From Gammaproteobacteria bacterium (GTDB taxonomy: Bacteria; Pseudomonadota; Gammaproteobacteria; Pseudomonadales; Azotimanducaceae): a stretch of 55,895 nucleotides of DNA. Positions 38,129 to 46,753 of this stretch are shown one piece after another. Position 1 is the first letter of the stretch. Each line of letters starts with the position of its first letter. Below the pieces are notes generated by a model, which was given only the letters and a program-made list of their open reading frames with translations, had not been told where the DNA came from and made no database searches. Position numbers and translations under genes: made by a program. The stretch spans positions 1 through 55,895 of the forward strand of contig JAPPIX010000242.1 in NCBI GenBank assembly GCA_028820495.1. Reading direction: 5' to 3'.

Positions 38129-38186
38129 ATTAACCGTTCGCAACCGCCCGACCACCCCCGCCGGATTGCGGCAGGGACCTAGACTG

Positions 38187-38263
38187 TGGCGCGCCCGGAA
38201 GGACTCGAACCTTCAACCGCCTGCTTAGAAGGCAGATGCTCTATCCAGTTGAGCTACGAGCGC
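38187..38263 (-). tRNA. tRNA-Arg (TCT)
   Basis: The minus strand gives acceptor GCGCTCG with CGGGCGC (one G-T pair), D arm AGCTCAACTGGATAGAGC, anticodon stem TCTGC/GCAGG around loop CTTCTAA (anticodon TCT, reads AGA), T arm AAGGTTCGAGTCCTT, discriminator G and encoded CCA. Confidence 0.96.
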
Positions 38264-38281
38264 AACGAAGCAAGGCGGCAA

Positions 38282-38358
38282 TGGTCGGGGTAGAGAGATT
38301 TGAACTCCCGACATCCTGCTCCCAAAGCAGGCGCGCTACCAGACTGCGCCATACCCCG
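38282..38358 (-). tRNA. tRNA-Pro (TGG)
   Basis: The minus strand gives acceptor CGGGGTA with TACCCCG, anticodon stem CCTGC/GCAGG around loop TTTGGGA (anticodon TGG), T arm GGGAGTTCAAATCTCTC and encoded CCA. First of three tRNAs read toward tig. Confidence 0.96.
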
Positions 38359-38387
38359 TGAACTGCCCGAACCGAAATGGCGGGCGG

Positions 38388-38416
38388 ATGATACTGCCAG
38401 CTATGGGTAGCGTCAA
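38388..38416 (-). promoter_or_regulatory. Sigma-70-type promoter of the tRNA cluster
   Basis: On the minus strand TTGACG (38416-38411) and TATCAT (38393-38388) are separated by exactly 17 bases, each one base off consensus. The bases after the -10 are GC-rich (CCGCCCGCC), the usual discriminator of stringently controlled stable-RNA promoters. The expected start falls about 20 bases before tRNA-Pro. Confidence 0.75.
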
Positions 38417-38468
38417 TGAACGTGACATGAACGTGACTCCAATCGAAGTCGCAGTGGCGGCGGATAGC

Positions 38469-38780
38469 CTATGCCTGCCCTTCCTCCGGAAGCACCAGCA
38501 GGCGCTCGCTGCGCCACACGCGAACGACCCGCACGAGGTTCGGCTCGGTTCGATAGACGATGCGAAATGGCGGTTGAATCAATTCGCGCAGAAACGGCTG
38601 GGAGAATTCCGGGACAATTCGCCCCATTTCAGGGTGGTCGGCGAGGGCTTCGATTCGGATGACGATTTGCCGAATCAGTTGATCGCCGACATCGGGTACA
38701 CCTTGTTCGGCATACCAATCGCCGATGGCTTCAATATCCGTAATCGCAGACTCTGCGAAACGGATGGTTGCCTTGGACAT
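38469..38780 (-). CDS. ParE/RelE-family toxin
   Basis: A 103-residue toxin of the type II ParE/RelE fold, from ATG 38780. Family features: an N-terminal strand (ATIRFAESAITDIEAIGDWY), LADHPEMGRIVPEF, RELIQPPFRIVYR and VVRVWRSERLL. The YR and R residues near the C-terminus fit ParE (gyrase-directed) as well as RelE; the subtype cannot be fixed. It lies 4 bases behind the antitoxin gene, the typical order. Confidence 0.9.
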   Translation of the reverse strand: MSKATIRFAESAITDIEAIGDWYAEQGVPDVGDQLIRQIVIRIEALADHPEMGRIVPEFSQPFLRELIQPPFRIVYRTEPNLVRVVRVWRSERLLVLPEEGQA

Positions 38781-38784
38781 TCCG

Positions 38785-39054
38785 TTAACCGAGGCCCAAG
38801 CGCGCTTTGGCATCCGCTAGGGAAACTTCGCGCCCTGACTCAAGGTCGGCGAGTCCCGCAATCACCGATCGCATGAACGATCGCTCTTCTTCCGCGATTT
38901 CGTAGTCGCTGACTGACTGAACGACCGCAACGCCGCGGCCGCGTTTGGTCAACAGCACCGGGCGGTGCACGGCCGCCACATGCTCGACCACCCGGCCTGG
39001 ATTCAATTTGAGGTCCGTAATGGGAATCACGTCCTCTGAAAACTTCGGCCCCAT
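38785..39054 (-). CDS. Phd/YefM-type antitoxin
   Basis: An 89-residue antitoxin from ATG 39054, with GGAGG 6-8 bases ahead (MGPKFSEDVIPITDLKLN). PVLLTKRGRGVAVVQSVSDYE is the Phd/YefM DNA-binding core; the C-terminus (SLADAKARLGLG) is the toxin-binding tail. It should neutralise the downstream toxin and repress its own promoter. Confidence 0.9.
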   Translation of the reverse strand: MGPKFSEDVIPITDLKLNPGRVVEHVAAVHRPVLLTKRGRGVAVVQSVSDYEIAEEERSFMRSVIAGLADLESGREVSLADAKARLGLG

Positions 39055-39286
39055 TGATGAACCTCCATGGCCAGTTAAAGAACCTGATGATAGCACCTGT
39101 AAAAAGGTCATAACAGACCTAGATCCCTGTCCAAATCCTTAGTCCCGACATGAACGTAATCGCCACGTCCTGCTTGACCTAGGCACCCCGCCGGGGGACG
39201 ATTCCCATTTCAAGCGTCATATGGCGCATCAGCGTTGGCCCTTTCGGAGCGTCAGCGATTCCCATATCCCAAGGAGACCGCGAGCC

Positions 39287-40381
39287 ATGAGCCCCATTCC
39301 TAGATTCCGCCTGAGCGCCCTCGCCATCGCCGCACTGTCGTTGACGGGCGCGTTCGCCGCTGCCAACGACGCCCTGACGGTCGTGTCCTGGGGCGGGTCC
39401 TACGCCAAGGCCAGCGTCGAGGGCTACCACAAGGCCTTCACCGCAGAAACGGGCATCGAGATCAAACTCGATGACTACAACGGCGGCCTTGCGCAGGTGC
39501 GGGCCCAGGTGGAAGCGGGCAACGTGTATTGGGACGTGGTGGACGTCGAACTCGCGGACGGCGTGCGCGGTTGCGAGGAGGGCCTGTTCGAGCCCCTCGA
39601 CCCGGCGACCCTCCCGCCAGGCGCCAACGGCGAGCCCGCAGCGGAAGACTACTTCCCCGGCATGATCACCGAATGCGGGGCCAACCAACTCTTCTACTCC
39701 ACCGTCTATGCGTACAACGCCAAACGGCTGTCCGGGGCCAAACCCACCACCATCGAGGACTTCTTTGACCTGGAACGGTTTCCCGGACGCCGGGGGATGC
39801 GCCGTTCACCCGTGGTGAACCTGGAGTTGGCGCTCTTGGGCGACGGCGTGCCCATCGACGAAGTCTATGCCACGCTCGACACCCAGGCCGGCATCGACCG
39901 GGCCTTTCGCAAGCTCGACACCATCAAGGAGGAGATCGTCTGGTGGGAGGCCGGCGCCCAGCCACCGCAGATGCTGGCGGATGGCGAAGTGGTGATGTCC
40001 ACTGCCTACAACGGGCGGATCTTCAACGCCCAGGTTCTCGAAAACCAACCCTTCGTCATCGTCTGGGACGGACAGGTGCTCGATACCGGATACCTGGCCA
40101 TCCTGTACGGCGCCCCGAAACTCGAAGCGGCACGCGAGTTCGTGGCCTTTGCCTCGCGTCCATCCTCCATGGCCGGCGTAGCGCGCTACATCTCCTACGG
40201 CCCCACGCGCCGGTCCGCCCAACCGCTGGTGTCCACGCACGCAGCGACCGGCGTGGACATGCGCCCGCACATGCCGAGCAGTCCGGAGAACATGCGGCGG
40301 GCACTGCCCAACGACTGGCAGTGGTGGAGCGACAACCGCGATGAGATGAACGTCCGCTTCGCGGTGTGGCTGACGCAGTGA
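39287..40381 (+). CDS. ABC transporter substrate-binding protein, PotD-like
   Basis: A 364-residue exported protein from ATG 39287 with AAGGAG ahead. The signal peptide is FRLSALAIAALSLTGAFAA. The mature part belongs to the spermidine/putrescine-binding type: LTVVSWGGSYAKASVEGYHK, WDVVDVELADGVRGCEEGLF, FYSTVYAYN and PPQMLADGEVVMSTAYNGRI. It binds a polyamine or a related small cation in the periplasm. No permease or ATPase gene adjoins it, so its transporter must be elsewhere. Confidence 0.9.
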   Translation: MSPIPRFRLSALAIAALSLTGAFAAANDALTVVSWGGSYAKASVEGYHKAFTAETGIEIKLDDYNGGLAQVRAQVEAGNVYWDVVDVELADGVRGCEEGLFEPLDPATLPPGANGEPAAEDYFPGMITECGANQLFYSTVYAYNAKRLSGAKPTTIEDFFDLERFPGRRGMRRSPVVNLELALLGDGVPIDEVYATLDTQAGIDRAFRKLDTIKEEIVWWEAGAQPPQMLADGEVVMSTAYNGRIFNAQVLENQPFVIVWDGQVLDTGYLAILYGAPKLEAAREFVAFASRPSSMAGVARYISYGPTRRSAQPLVSTHAATGVDMRPHMPSSPENMRRALPNDWQWWSDNRDEMNVRFAVWLTQ

Positions 40382-40393
40382 GGCTTAGGGCTC

Positions 40394-41449
40394 CTAGCGA
40401 AAACTCTCGTTCAATCGTTCAAGAGCCGCCTCGCCAGGACAAAGATCGGCCTCGGTCAGGGCGTTCAAGGGGGTTTTCACGGTGCCCAGAATGTCGTGGC
40501 AATCGGCGGCGTCGGGGTCCACGTAGAGCAGCCCGGTAGCCACTTCACCCCGTTCCTGGCTGCGCTGCACGTACTCCAAGGCGCCGATGCGGTCGTGGAC
40601 GTCAAAATCCCTGGCGACCTTGGAGAGCCGCAGGATGGAACCGTCCGGCATGCGCACGTCCTCGGTGGTGCCCGGGTCGTAGTCGGCGGTGATTTCCGCT
40701 TGCGCCGGCACGAAGTCCGCCTCCATCAAGCGTTCGCTGTGGCCGCGCACGTAGTCGAAGCTCTTGGTGGAGCCGTTGTGGTTGTTGAAGGCCACGCACG
40801 GCGAGATCACGTCCAGGAACGCCATGCCCGGGTGCGCCAAGGCCGCCTTGATGAGCGGCACTAGCTGCTTCTTGTCTCCGGAGAAGCTGCGGGCCACGAA
40901 GCCCGCCCCGATCTGCAGCGCCATGCTCACCAGATCGATGGGTTCGTAGAGGTTGGGCACCCCCTTCTTGCTGGTCGAGCCGCGATCGTTAGTGGCGGAG
41001 AACTGGCCCTTGGTCAACCCGTAGGTGCCGTTGTTGTCAACGATGTAAACCATGTTGATGCGGCGGCGAACGATGTGCGCGAACTGCCCCAAGCCGATGG
41101 AGGCGCTGTCGCCGTCCCCGGAGACGCCCACGCAGTAGAGCGACCGGTTGGCCAAGTTGGCGCCGGTGGCCACCGACGGCATGCGGCCATGCACCGAATT
41201 GAAGCCGTGGGACTTGTTGAGGAAGTAGCTCGGCGTTTTCGAAGAGCAACCGATGCCGGAAATCTTGGCGAAGCGGTGCGGTGGCAGGGAAAGCTCGGCG
41301 CAGGCGGCGACGATGGCCGCGCTGACCGAGTCATGCCCGCAACCCGCGCAGAGCGTGGAGACGGCGCCCTCGTAGTCCCGGCGCGTGAGGCCGAGGTCGT
41401 TGACCGGCAGTTGCGGATGGCGGATGCGCGGTTTGACGACGAAGGTCAA
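40394..41449 (-). CDS. 2-oxoacid:acceptor oxidoreductase beta subunit (KorB-like)
   Basis: A 351-residue thiamine-diphosphate subunit. The TPP motif runs from Gly111-Asp-Gly113 (VSGDGDSASIGLG) to Asn139-Asn140 (IVDNNGTYGLTKG). Cys34, Cys37 (LCAGCGHD) and Cys68 (GIGCSSKT) are likely cluster ligands. With the alpha subunit it should decarboxylate a 2-oxoacid to the acyl-CoA and reduce an iron-sulfur acceptor. Start and stop overlap with the alpha gene (ATGA). The actual substrate, 2-oxoglutarate or pyruvate, is not fixed. Confidence 0.92.
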   Translation of the reverse strand: MTFVVKPRIRHPQLPVNDLGLTRRDYEGAVSTLCAGCGHDSVSAAIVAACAELSLPPHRFAKISGIGCSSKTPSYFLNKSHGFNSVHGRMPSVATGANLANRSLYCVGVSGDGDSASIGLGQFAHIVRRRINMVYIVDNNGTYGLTKGQFSATNDRGSTSKKGVPNLYEPIDLVSMALQIGAGFVARSFSGDKKQLVPLIKAALAHPGMAFLDVISPCVAFNNHNGSTKSFDYVRGHSERLMEADFVPAQAEITADYDPGTTEDVRMPDGSILRLSKVARDFDVHDRIGALEYVQRSQERGEVATGLLYVDPDAADCHDILGTVKTPLNALTEADLCPGEAALERLNESFR

Positions 41450-43272
41450 GAGCCCACCTCCTTGAGCCGCGGCAGCCGCTCGGCCTGGTAGTGCTCAAGC
41501 ACTTGGTTACGAATCGTGTCGGCGGAAATCGATAGGCCGGCGTAATACCGAACCGAGACGAGCTTGGCGGGGTCTGCCACCCCTTCGTTGATCAGCAGCG
41601 AGCGCATCTGTCCGTCACGGTTCTGATCGACCACGAACACGCGCTCGTGGCGGTCAATGAAGTCGAACACCTCATCGCCAAACGGAAATCCGCGCACACG
41701 AATGCGATCCAAGGCGATGCCTTCCCCCTGCAGCAGCTCCAGCGCCTCGGTCATGGGCATGGCGCTGGTCCCATAGTAGAGAATGCCGTTCCTGCGACCG
41801 GCATCGGCTATTTTGGCCTTCGGCGTCAGCGTGGCTGCGGTGGCCCACTTGCGCTCCAGCCGCTCCATGTTGCGCTGGTAGGCCTCCGGGCTTTCCGTGT
41901 AGCGCGCGTGCTCGTCGCGTGAGGTGCCGCGCGTGAAGAAGGCGCCCTTCTCAGGATGCGCGCCGGGCAGCGTGCGCTGGCCGATGCCATCGCCGTCCAC
42001 ATCAAGGTAGCGTCCGAACTCCTCGGCGGCGTCCAGTGCCGCCGCGTCCAGCACCTTGCCCCGATCGTAGCGCCGCTCGTCGCTCCAAGCCAAGGGCTCG
42101 GAGACGTTGTCGTTCATTCCCAGTTCCAAGTCGCTCATGACGATGATCGGCGTTTGCAGCCGGTCCGCCAGGTCCAGCGCCTCGGCGGCAAAGTCGAAGC
42201 ACTCCTTCGGTGACGACGGGAACAGCAGCACGTGACGGGTGTCGCCGTGCGAGGCGTAGGCTGCCGCAGTCAAGTCACTTTGCTGGGTGCGGGTCGGCAT
42301 GCCGGTGGAGGGACCGGCCCTCTGAATGTCGAAGACCACCGCCGGAATCTCGGCAAAGTAGGCTAGGCCCAAAAACTCCGACATCAGGGAAATGCCGGGG
42401 CCGCTGGTGGCGGTGAAGGCCCGGGCGCCGTTCCAGCCGGCGCCGATGACGATGCCGATGGCAGCCAGCTCATCCTCGGCCTGGATGACGGCGAACTTAT
42501 TGGCGCCGGTGGCCTTGTCCTTGCGCAAGGCGTTGGCGTGGCGCTCAAAGGACTCCGCCATCGAGGTGGACGGCGTGATCGGATACCAAGCGCAGACCGT
42601 GGCCCCGCCGTAAAGCGCACCAAGGGCGGCGGCGGTGTTGCCATCGATGAGAATCTTGTCGCCGTTGGCGCTTGAGCGCCGCACCTGGTACTCGATGGGG
42701 CCGCCCAGGTAGTCAAGGGCGTAGCGGCGGCCAAGCTCCAAGGCGTGGATGTTGGGCGCGATCAGATCGTCCTTGCCCCGGTACTGCTTGGCCACCATGC
42801 CGGTGATGACCTCGAACTCGATGTTCAGCAGCGCCGACAGCGCACCGAGATAGACGATGTTCTTGAACAGCCCGCGCTGTTTCAGGTCGTTGAACTCCGG
42901 CAACAGCAAGGTGGCGATGGGCATGCCGATTTCATTGATGTCGCTGCGCCTGAAATGCGCCGCCAGGGGCTTGGAATTGTCGTAGAACAGGTAACCGCCC
43001 GGCTTGATGTCGGCGATGTCCTCCGCGTAGGTCTCGGCGTTCATGGCCACCATGATGTCCACGCCCTCGCGGCGGCCGAGGTGGCCCCGCTCGCTCACGC
43101 GCACCTCGAACCAGGTCGGCAGCCCTTGGATGTTGGAGGGGAAGATGTTGCGCGCCGCCACCGGAATGCCCATGCGGAACAACGCCTTGGCGAACATGCC
43201 GTTAGCGCTCGCCGAGCCGGAGCCGTTGACGTTGGCAAAGCGGATGACGAAGTCGTTGTAGGTGACGTTCAT
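41446..43272 (-). CDS. 2-oxoacid:acceptor oxidoreductase, fused gamma-alpha subunit (KorA-like)
   Basis: A 608-residue protein from ATG 43272. The first 190 residues are the gamma domain (FVIRFANVNGSGSASANGMF, GVDIMVAMN), and about 205-600 the pyrimidine-binding alpha domain (AWYPITPSTSMAESFE, QAEDELAAIGIVIGAGW and TATSGPGISLMSEFLGLAYF). The fusion is common in korA-type enzymes. The frame is open another 90 codons upstream inside the oxidoreductase gene, without homology. Overlaps both neighbours by four bases (ATGA), indicating one tightly coupled operon. Confidence 0.93.
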   Translation of the reverse strand: MNVTYNDFVIRFANVNGSGSASANGMFAKALFRMGIPVAARNIFPSNIQGLPTWFEVRVSERGHLGRREGVDIMVAMNAETYAEDIADIKPGGYLFYDNSKPLAAHFRRSDINEIGMPIATLLLPEFNDLKQRGLFKNIVYLGALSALLNIEFEVITGMVAKQYRGKDDLIAPNIHALELGRRYALDYLGGPIEYQVRRSSANGDKILIDGNTAAALGALYGGATVCAWYPITPSTSMAESFERHANALRKDKATGANKFAVIQAEDELAAIGIVIGAGWNGARAFTATSGPGISLMSEFLGLAYFAEIPAVVFDIQRAGPSTGMPTRTQQSDLTAAAYASHGDTRHVLLFPSSPKECFDFAAEALDLADRLQTPIIVMSDLELGMNDNVSEPLAWSDERRYDRGKVLDAAALDAAEEFGRYLDVDGDGIGQRTLPGAHPEKGAFFTRGTSRDEHARYTESPEAYQRNMERLERKWATAATLTPKAKIADAGRRNGILYYGTSAMPMTEALELLQGEGIALDRIRVRGFPFGDEVFDFIDRHERVFVVDQNRDGQMRSLLINEGVADPAKLVSVRYYAGLSISADTIRNQVLEHYQAERLPRLKEVGS

Positions 43273-45053
43273 TGGGCGTAGGAACCGAGCTGCGGAATGT
43301 GGACCACGGATCGCTGCATGTCCCAGGCGTTGGTCGGACAGCGCTCCGCGCACAGCCCGCAATGCAGGCAGACGTCCTCGTCCTTGACCATCACCCGATT
43401 GGTGGGCAGGTTGCCGGAAACGTAGAGATCCTGATCGCCGTTCACGGCGGGGGCCATCAGCCGCTGGCGCAGCTCCGCCTCGTCGCCGTTCTCGGTGAAC
43501 GAAATGCAGTCCATCGGGCAGATGTCCACGCAGGCGTCGCACTCAATGCACAACCGGTCCGTGAAGACCGTCTGCACGTCGCAGTTGAGGCAGCGCTGCG
43601 CCTCCTTGGCCCCCAAGCGCTTGTCGAAGCCGAGCTCCACCTCGATCTTGATGTTGCCCAAGGCCTGCCGCTTGTCTGCGTGCGGCACCAAGTAGCGCAC
43701 CGAGGGGTCGTGCTCGCTGTCGTAGCTCCACTCGTGAATGCCCATCTTGGTGCTGATCAGGTTGACGCCTTCCGGGGGGCGATCGGTCTTCAGGTCCTTG
43801 CCCTGGCAGAACAGGTGAATGGAAATGGCGGCTTGGTGCGCATGGGCCGATGCCCAGATGATGTTCTCCGGGCCAAAGGCCGAGTCGCCGCCGAAGAAGA
43901 CCTTGGGATGGGTCGACTGCAAGGTGACCTCATCGAGCACTGGGCAATCCCACTTGTCGAACTGGATGCCGGCGTCCCGTTCGATCCACGGACAGTGGTT
44001 CTCCTGGCCGATGGCCATCAGGATGTGGTCGGCCGGCAGGAACACGTCATCCTCGCCGCTCGGTTCGTAGCGCAGCCGCCCGTCGTCGCCCTTAACCGGC
44101 GTCACGCAGCCGAAAACGACGCCGGTCAGCCTGCCGTTCTCGTGCACGAATTCCTTCGGGGGCCGGTTGTTGATGATGGGAATGCCCTCGCTCATGGCAT
44201 CCTCCTTCTCCCAATCCGAGGCTTTCATCACCTCGAAGGCGGAGCGCACCACCACCGTGACGCTCTCTGCGCCGAGCCGCTTGGAGGTGCGGCAGCAGTC
44301 CATGGCGGTGTTGCCGCCGCCCATGACGATGACGTTGCCGGCAATGGAATCGGTGTGGCCGAAGGCGACGCTGGACAGCCAATCGATGCCGATGGAGATG
44401 TGTTCGTCCACCTCGTCGCGGCCCGGCAGCTTGAGGTCCCGTCCCCGAGGCGCGCCGGTGCCAACGAAATAGGCATCGAAGTCCATATCCAGCATCGCTT
44501 TCATGCTGGTGATTTCGTGGCCGAAGTGACACTCAACGCCCATGTCGAGGATCAGGTCCACCTCCTCCTCGAGCACGTCCGCTGGCAACCGGAAAGCGGG
44601 AATCTGGCTGCGCATCATGCCGCCGCCCGCCGGGTCCTTCTCGAACAGATGCACTTCGTAACCGAGCGGCAGCAAGTCCCGCGCCACCGCCAACGACGCC
44701 GGCCCCGCCCCCAAGAGCGCGATGCGCTTGCCGTTCTTGGCGGTGGGCACCCGGGGCATGTACGGCCGGATGTCGCCCTTGTGGTCGGCCGCCACTCGCT
44801 TGAGCCGACAAATGGCGACCGGCTTCTCCTCAGTGCGCACCCGGCGGCAGGCGGGCTCGCAGGGCCGGTCGCAGGTGCGGCCGAGAATGCCGGGAAAGAC
44901 GTTGCTGTCCCAGTTGAGCATGTAGGCTTCGGTGTAGCGCTCCTGGGCAATCAGGCGAATGTACTCCGGCACGGGGGTGTGCGCCGGGCAAGCCCACTGG
45001 CAGTCCACCACCTTGTGGAAGTAGTTGGGATCCTGGATGTTGGTGGGCTTCAT
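43269..45053 (-). CDS. FAD/iron-sulfur oxidoreductase partner (GltD-like, KorC type)
   Basis: A 594-residue flavoprotein. An N-terminal Cys set (CQWACPAHTPVPEYI, then CDRPCEPACRR) is as in the small subunit of glutamate synthase. FAD and NAD(P)H nucleotide sites are IALLGAGPASLAVA (about 110-123) and VIVMGGGNTAMDCC. Two 4Fe-4S clusters are added at the C-terminus: CIECDACVDICPMDC and CLHCGLCAERCPTNA. It probably moves electrons between the 2-oxoacid oxidoreductase and NADP, as described for the 2-oxoglutarate:NADP oxidoreductase of Azoarcus-type bacteria. First gene of the operon. Confidence 0.9.
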   Translation of the reverse strand: MKPTNIQDPNYFHKVVDCQWACPAHTPVPEYIRLIAQERYTEAYMLNWDSNVFPGILGRTCDRPCEPACRRVRTEEKPVAICRLKRVAADHKGDIRPYMPRVPTAKNGKRIALLGAGPASLAVARDLLPLGYEVHLFEKDPAGGGMMRSQIPAFRLPADVLEEEVDLILDMGVECHFGHEITSMKAMLDMDFDAYFVGTGAPRGRDLKLPGRDEVDEHISIGIDWLSSVAFGHTDSIAGNVIVMGGGNTAMDCCRTSKRLGAESVTVVVRSAFEVMKASDWEKEDAMSEGIPIINNRPPKEFVHENGRLTGVVFGCVTPVKGDDGRLRYEPSGEDDVFLPADHILMAIGQENHCPWIERDAGIQFDKWDCPVLDEVTLQSTHPKVFFGGDSAFGPENIIWASAHAHQAAISIHLFCQGKDLKTDRPPEGVNLISTKMGIHEWSYDSEHDPSVRYLVPHADKRQALGNIKIEVELGFDKRLGAKEAQRCLNCDVQTVFTDRLCIECDACVDICPMDCISFTENGDEAELRQRLMAPAVNGDQDLYVSGNLPTNRVMVKDEDVCLHCGLCAERCPTNAWDMQRSVVHIPQLGSYAQ

Positions 45054-45302
45054 GGCATCAACGGGCCACGCAAGGACTGCGCCAAGGCAGCCCCGGCAGG
45101 GGAAGGTTCACGGCACCTCGTGGGCGGCAGTGTTTTGGCACGGGCGCACTGTACCCTTTTGCGCGTCAATTTGGAAGCCGCGTGGTGCCCCGCAACCCCT
45201 TGATTTCGTTGGTGGGCTGCGGCGCAACAGAGCATTGGGCAATCGGAGTACAATGCCTTTCGAACTGTCATCTCGCTGCAACGCTGGCAAGGAGTTCTCA
45301 CA

Positions 45303-45692
45303 ATGGGTCGCATAATCGCCCAGACAACCATTACCAATCGGCTCGATGGGGATAAGTCCATTCAATGCGGCATGCTTGTCGATACGGGCGCTGGCGCGCT
45401 GATTCTTCCTCGATCTTGGAAGGACAGGCTGGGCAATTTCCTGCGCTCGGAGCCCGTGCAACTCATGTTGGCAAATCAAGAGGTGATTCGCGGCGAAGCC
45501 TGCGCCCCGGTTGAGATCAAGATCGATGGCTTCCGGCCCATCTGGAACGAGGTCGTCTTTCTCGACTCCGAAACCGAGGCGGAGGACGACTTTGAGCCGC
45601 TTTTGGGCTACGTCATTCTGGAGCAGGCGCAGGCGGCGGTTGACATGCTCGGCCACCGGCTGGTGCCGGTGCAGTACATTGACATGAAGTAG
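45303..45692 (+). CDS. Retropepsin-like aspartic protease, single domain
   Basis: A 129-residue clan AA aspartic protease-like protein with ATG at 45303 and AAGGAG 8 bases ahead. The catalytic loop is CGMLVDTGAGALILP (Asp27-Thr-Gly), followed by strands and a second psi-loop-like part (PLLGYVILEQAQAAVDM). One DTG means it must act as a homodimer, as retropepsins do. Such small soluble proteins are widespread in bacteria and mostly uncharacterised. No membrane segment. It stands alone between the Kor operon and the PIN pair. Confidence 0.8.
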   Translation: MGRIIAQTTITNRLDGDKSIQCGMLVDTGAGALILPRSWKDRLGNFLRSEPVQLMLANQEVIRGEACAPVEIKIDGFRPIWNEVVFLDSETEAEDDFEPLLGYVILEQAQAAVDMLGHRLVPVQYIDMK

Positions 45693-45711
45693 GGCACTAT
45701 CAGCCTCGGCG

Positions 45712-46140
45712 CTAGAGTAACTCGACCGAATGCCGGGCGCAGACAGCAGCGAAATCGCGACGGTTGAAGGTGAGCATCGCCGCTATTGGGATGTTGACGT
45801 CTCCGATGATTGCTTGAAGGATGGCATCGACAAGACTCACTGGCTCTCCGCGTTGGGACGATGTCACTGTCCGCCCGTAGGCACGGTCCCTATAGGGCGA
45901 ATCATCAACCAGAAATGTGTCTCCGCTCGACACCACGGCATCAAAGCGAACCATGATGTCACTTCTTCGGGCAAAGCGTGTGTTGATCGTTTCATGCAGC
46001 ACTGGCCACGGCAGGACAACGCCAAGTGCCCCCAACCACTCCTGCTTTTCCAAAGCATCCCCGTGATGATCGTCGCGCTCGTCGTACAGCGCGAAAAAGA
46101 AACCCGTATCAACCAACAAGCCGCTGTTGGGGGGACTCAT
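45712..46140 (-). CDS. PIN-domain protein (putative ribonuclease toxin)
   Basis: A 142-residue PIN domain. The acidic active-site residues are Asp11 (LLVDTGFFFALYD), Glu50 (VLHETIN), Asp105 (VSLVDAILQ) and Asp129 (FNRRDF). VapC-type toxins of this family cleave RNA. The start overlaps the stop of the preceding 110-aa gene (ATGA), the position normally held by a VapB antitoxin. That upstream protein does not look like VapB, so the pair may be a different kind of module. Confidence 0.88.
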   Translation of the reverse strand: MSPPNSGLLVDTGFFFALYDERDDHHGDALEKQEWLGALGVVLPWPVLHETINTRFARRSDIMVRFDAVVSSGDTFLVDDSPYRDRAYGRTVTSSQRGEPVSLVDAILQAIIGDVNIPIAAMLTFNRRDFAAVCARHSVELL

Positions 46141-46469
46141 ACCTCACCCCAATCTTCCACCGACTCTCCATTGGCGCCATGGCCTTCCCAAGGCGCAGTC
46201 TTGCGGCGCCCCTTCAAGTAGGCACCCTTCATGCCCCGCTCTTCCTTGAAAATGACGTAGAGCCTCGACCGTTTATCCAAGGAAACGGCCCCGCTAATGT
46301 CACTCATCAAGGATTCCATCAGGTCGCCCTGAAAATCGTACTTCAAGAAAGCGACGCTGGAACCGCATTCCTTGGCCTGATGATCGTCCAGCCATGCGTA
46401 GAGCCCCTCATAGTCGCCTTGAACGCCAAGATCGTAGGACAACCAGATTGAATTCGTTTTTGAGGCCAT
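46137..46469 (-). CDS. Unknown 110-aa protein paired with PIN gene
   Basis: A small mixed alpha/beta protein (SIWLSYDLGVQGDYEGLYAW, VAFLKYDFQGDLMESL, SRLYVIFKEERGMKGAYL) with a basic patch RRKTAPWEGHG near the end. I see no AbrB, ribbon-helix-helix or helix-turn-helix fold, so if it is the PIN partner's antitoxin it is of an unusual type. Translationally coupled to the PIN gene. It could also be a substrate adapter or an immunity protein. Real gene likely; role inferred from position only. Confidence 0.75.
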   Translation of the reverse strand: MASKTNSIWLSYDLGVQGDYEGLYAWLDDHQAKECGSSVAFLKYDFQGDLMESLMSDISGAVSLDKRSRLYVIFKEERGMKGAYLKGRRKTAPWEGHGANGESVEDWGEV

Positions 46470-46753
46470 GAAATCCCCCGCTTTGCCGCAAGGCCACTTA
46501 GTGAATTATATGCCGGTACGCCTTCAACAGAGCGAGTCGCGCCCTTTCTTGGCCAATTGCGCGACTTCGCACAACGTGCAGAGGCGATGTCCTACACGTG
46601 GGCAGCGAATTGGAATCCCAATCCTATTCGCTGTCAGCCTCCACTTAGCCAGCGCACGTCCCTCGGGACAATTGACGGCTTCAGGATGGTCTCGTCGCCG
46701 GGTGCTAGAATGCGTTTCCCGTCCGCGTTGCGGCTCTTTCCTAGCTGGCCCCC

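Noticed and set aside
43272-45203. A 643-codon plus-strand open frame opposite the FAD oxidoreductase
   Set aside because: It is antisense to a gene with clear iron-sulfur and nucleotide-binding motifs; its translation has no recognisable domain.
46672-46711. Promoter for mfd using TTGACG and TAGAAT
   Set aside because: The two boxes are 28 bases apart, too far for sigma-70; only the -10 is plausible.
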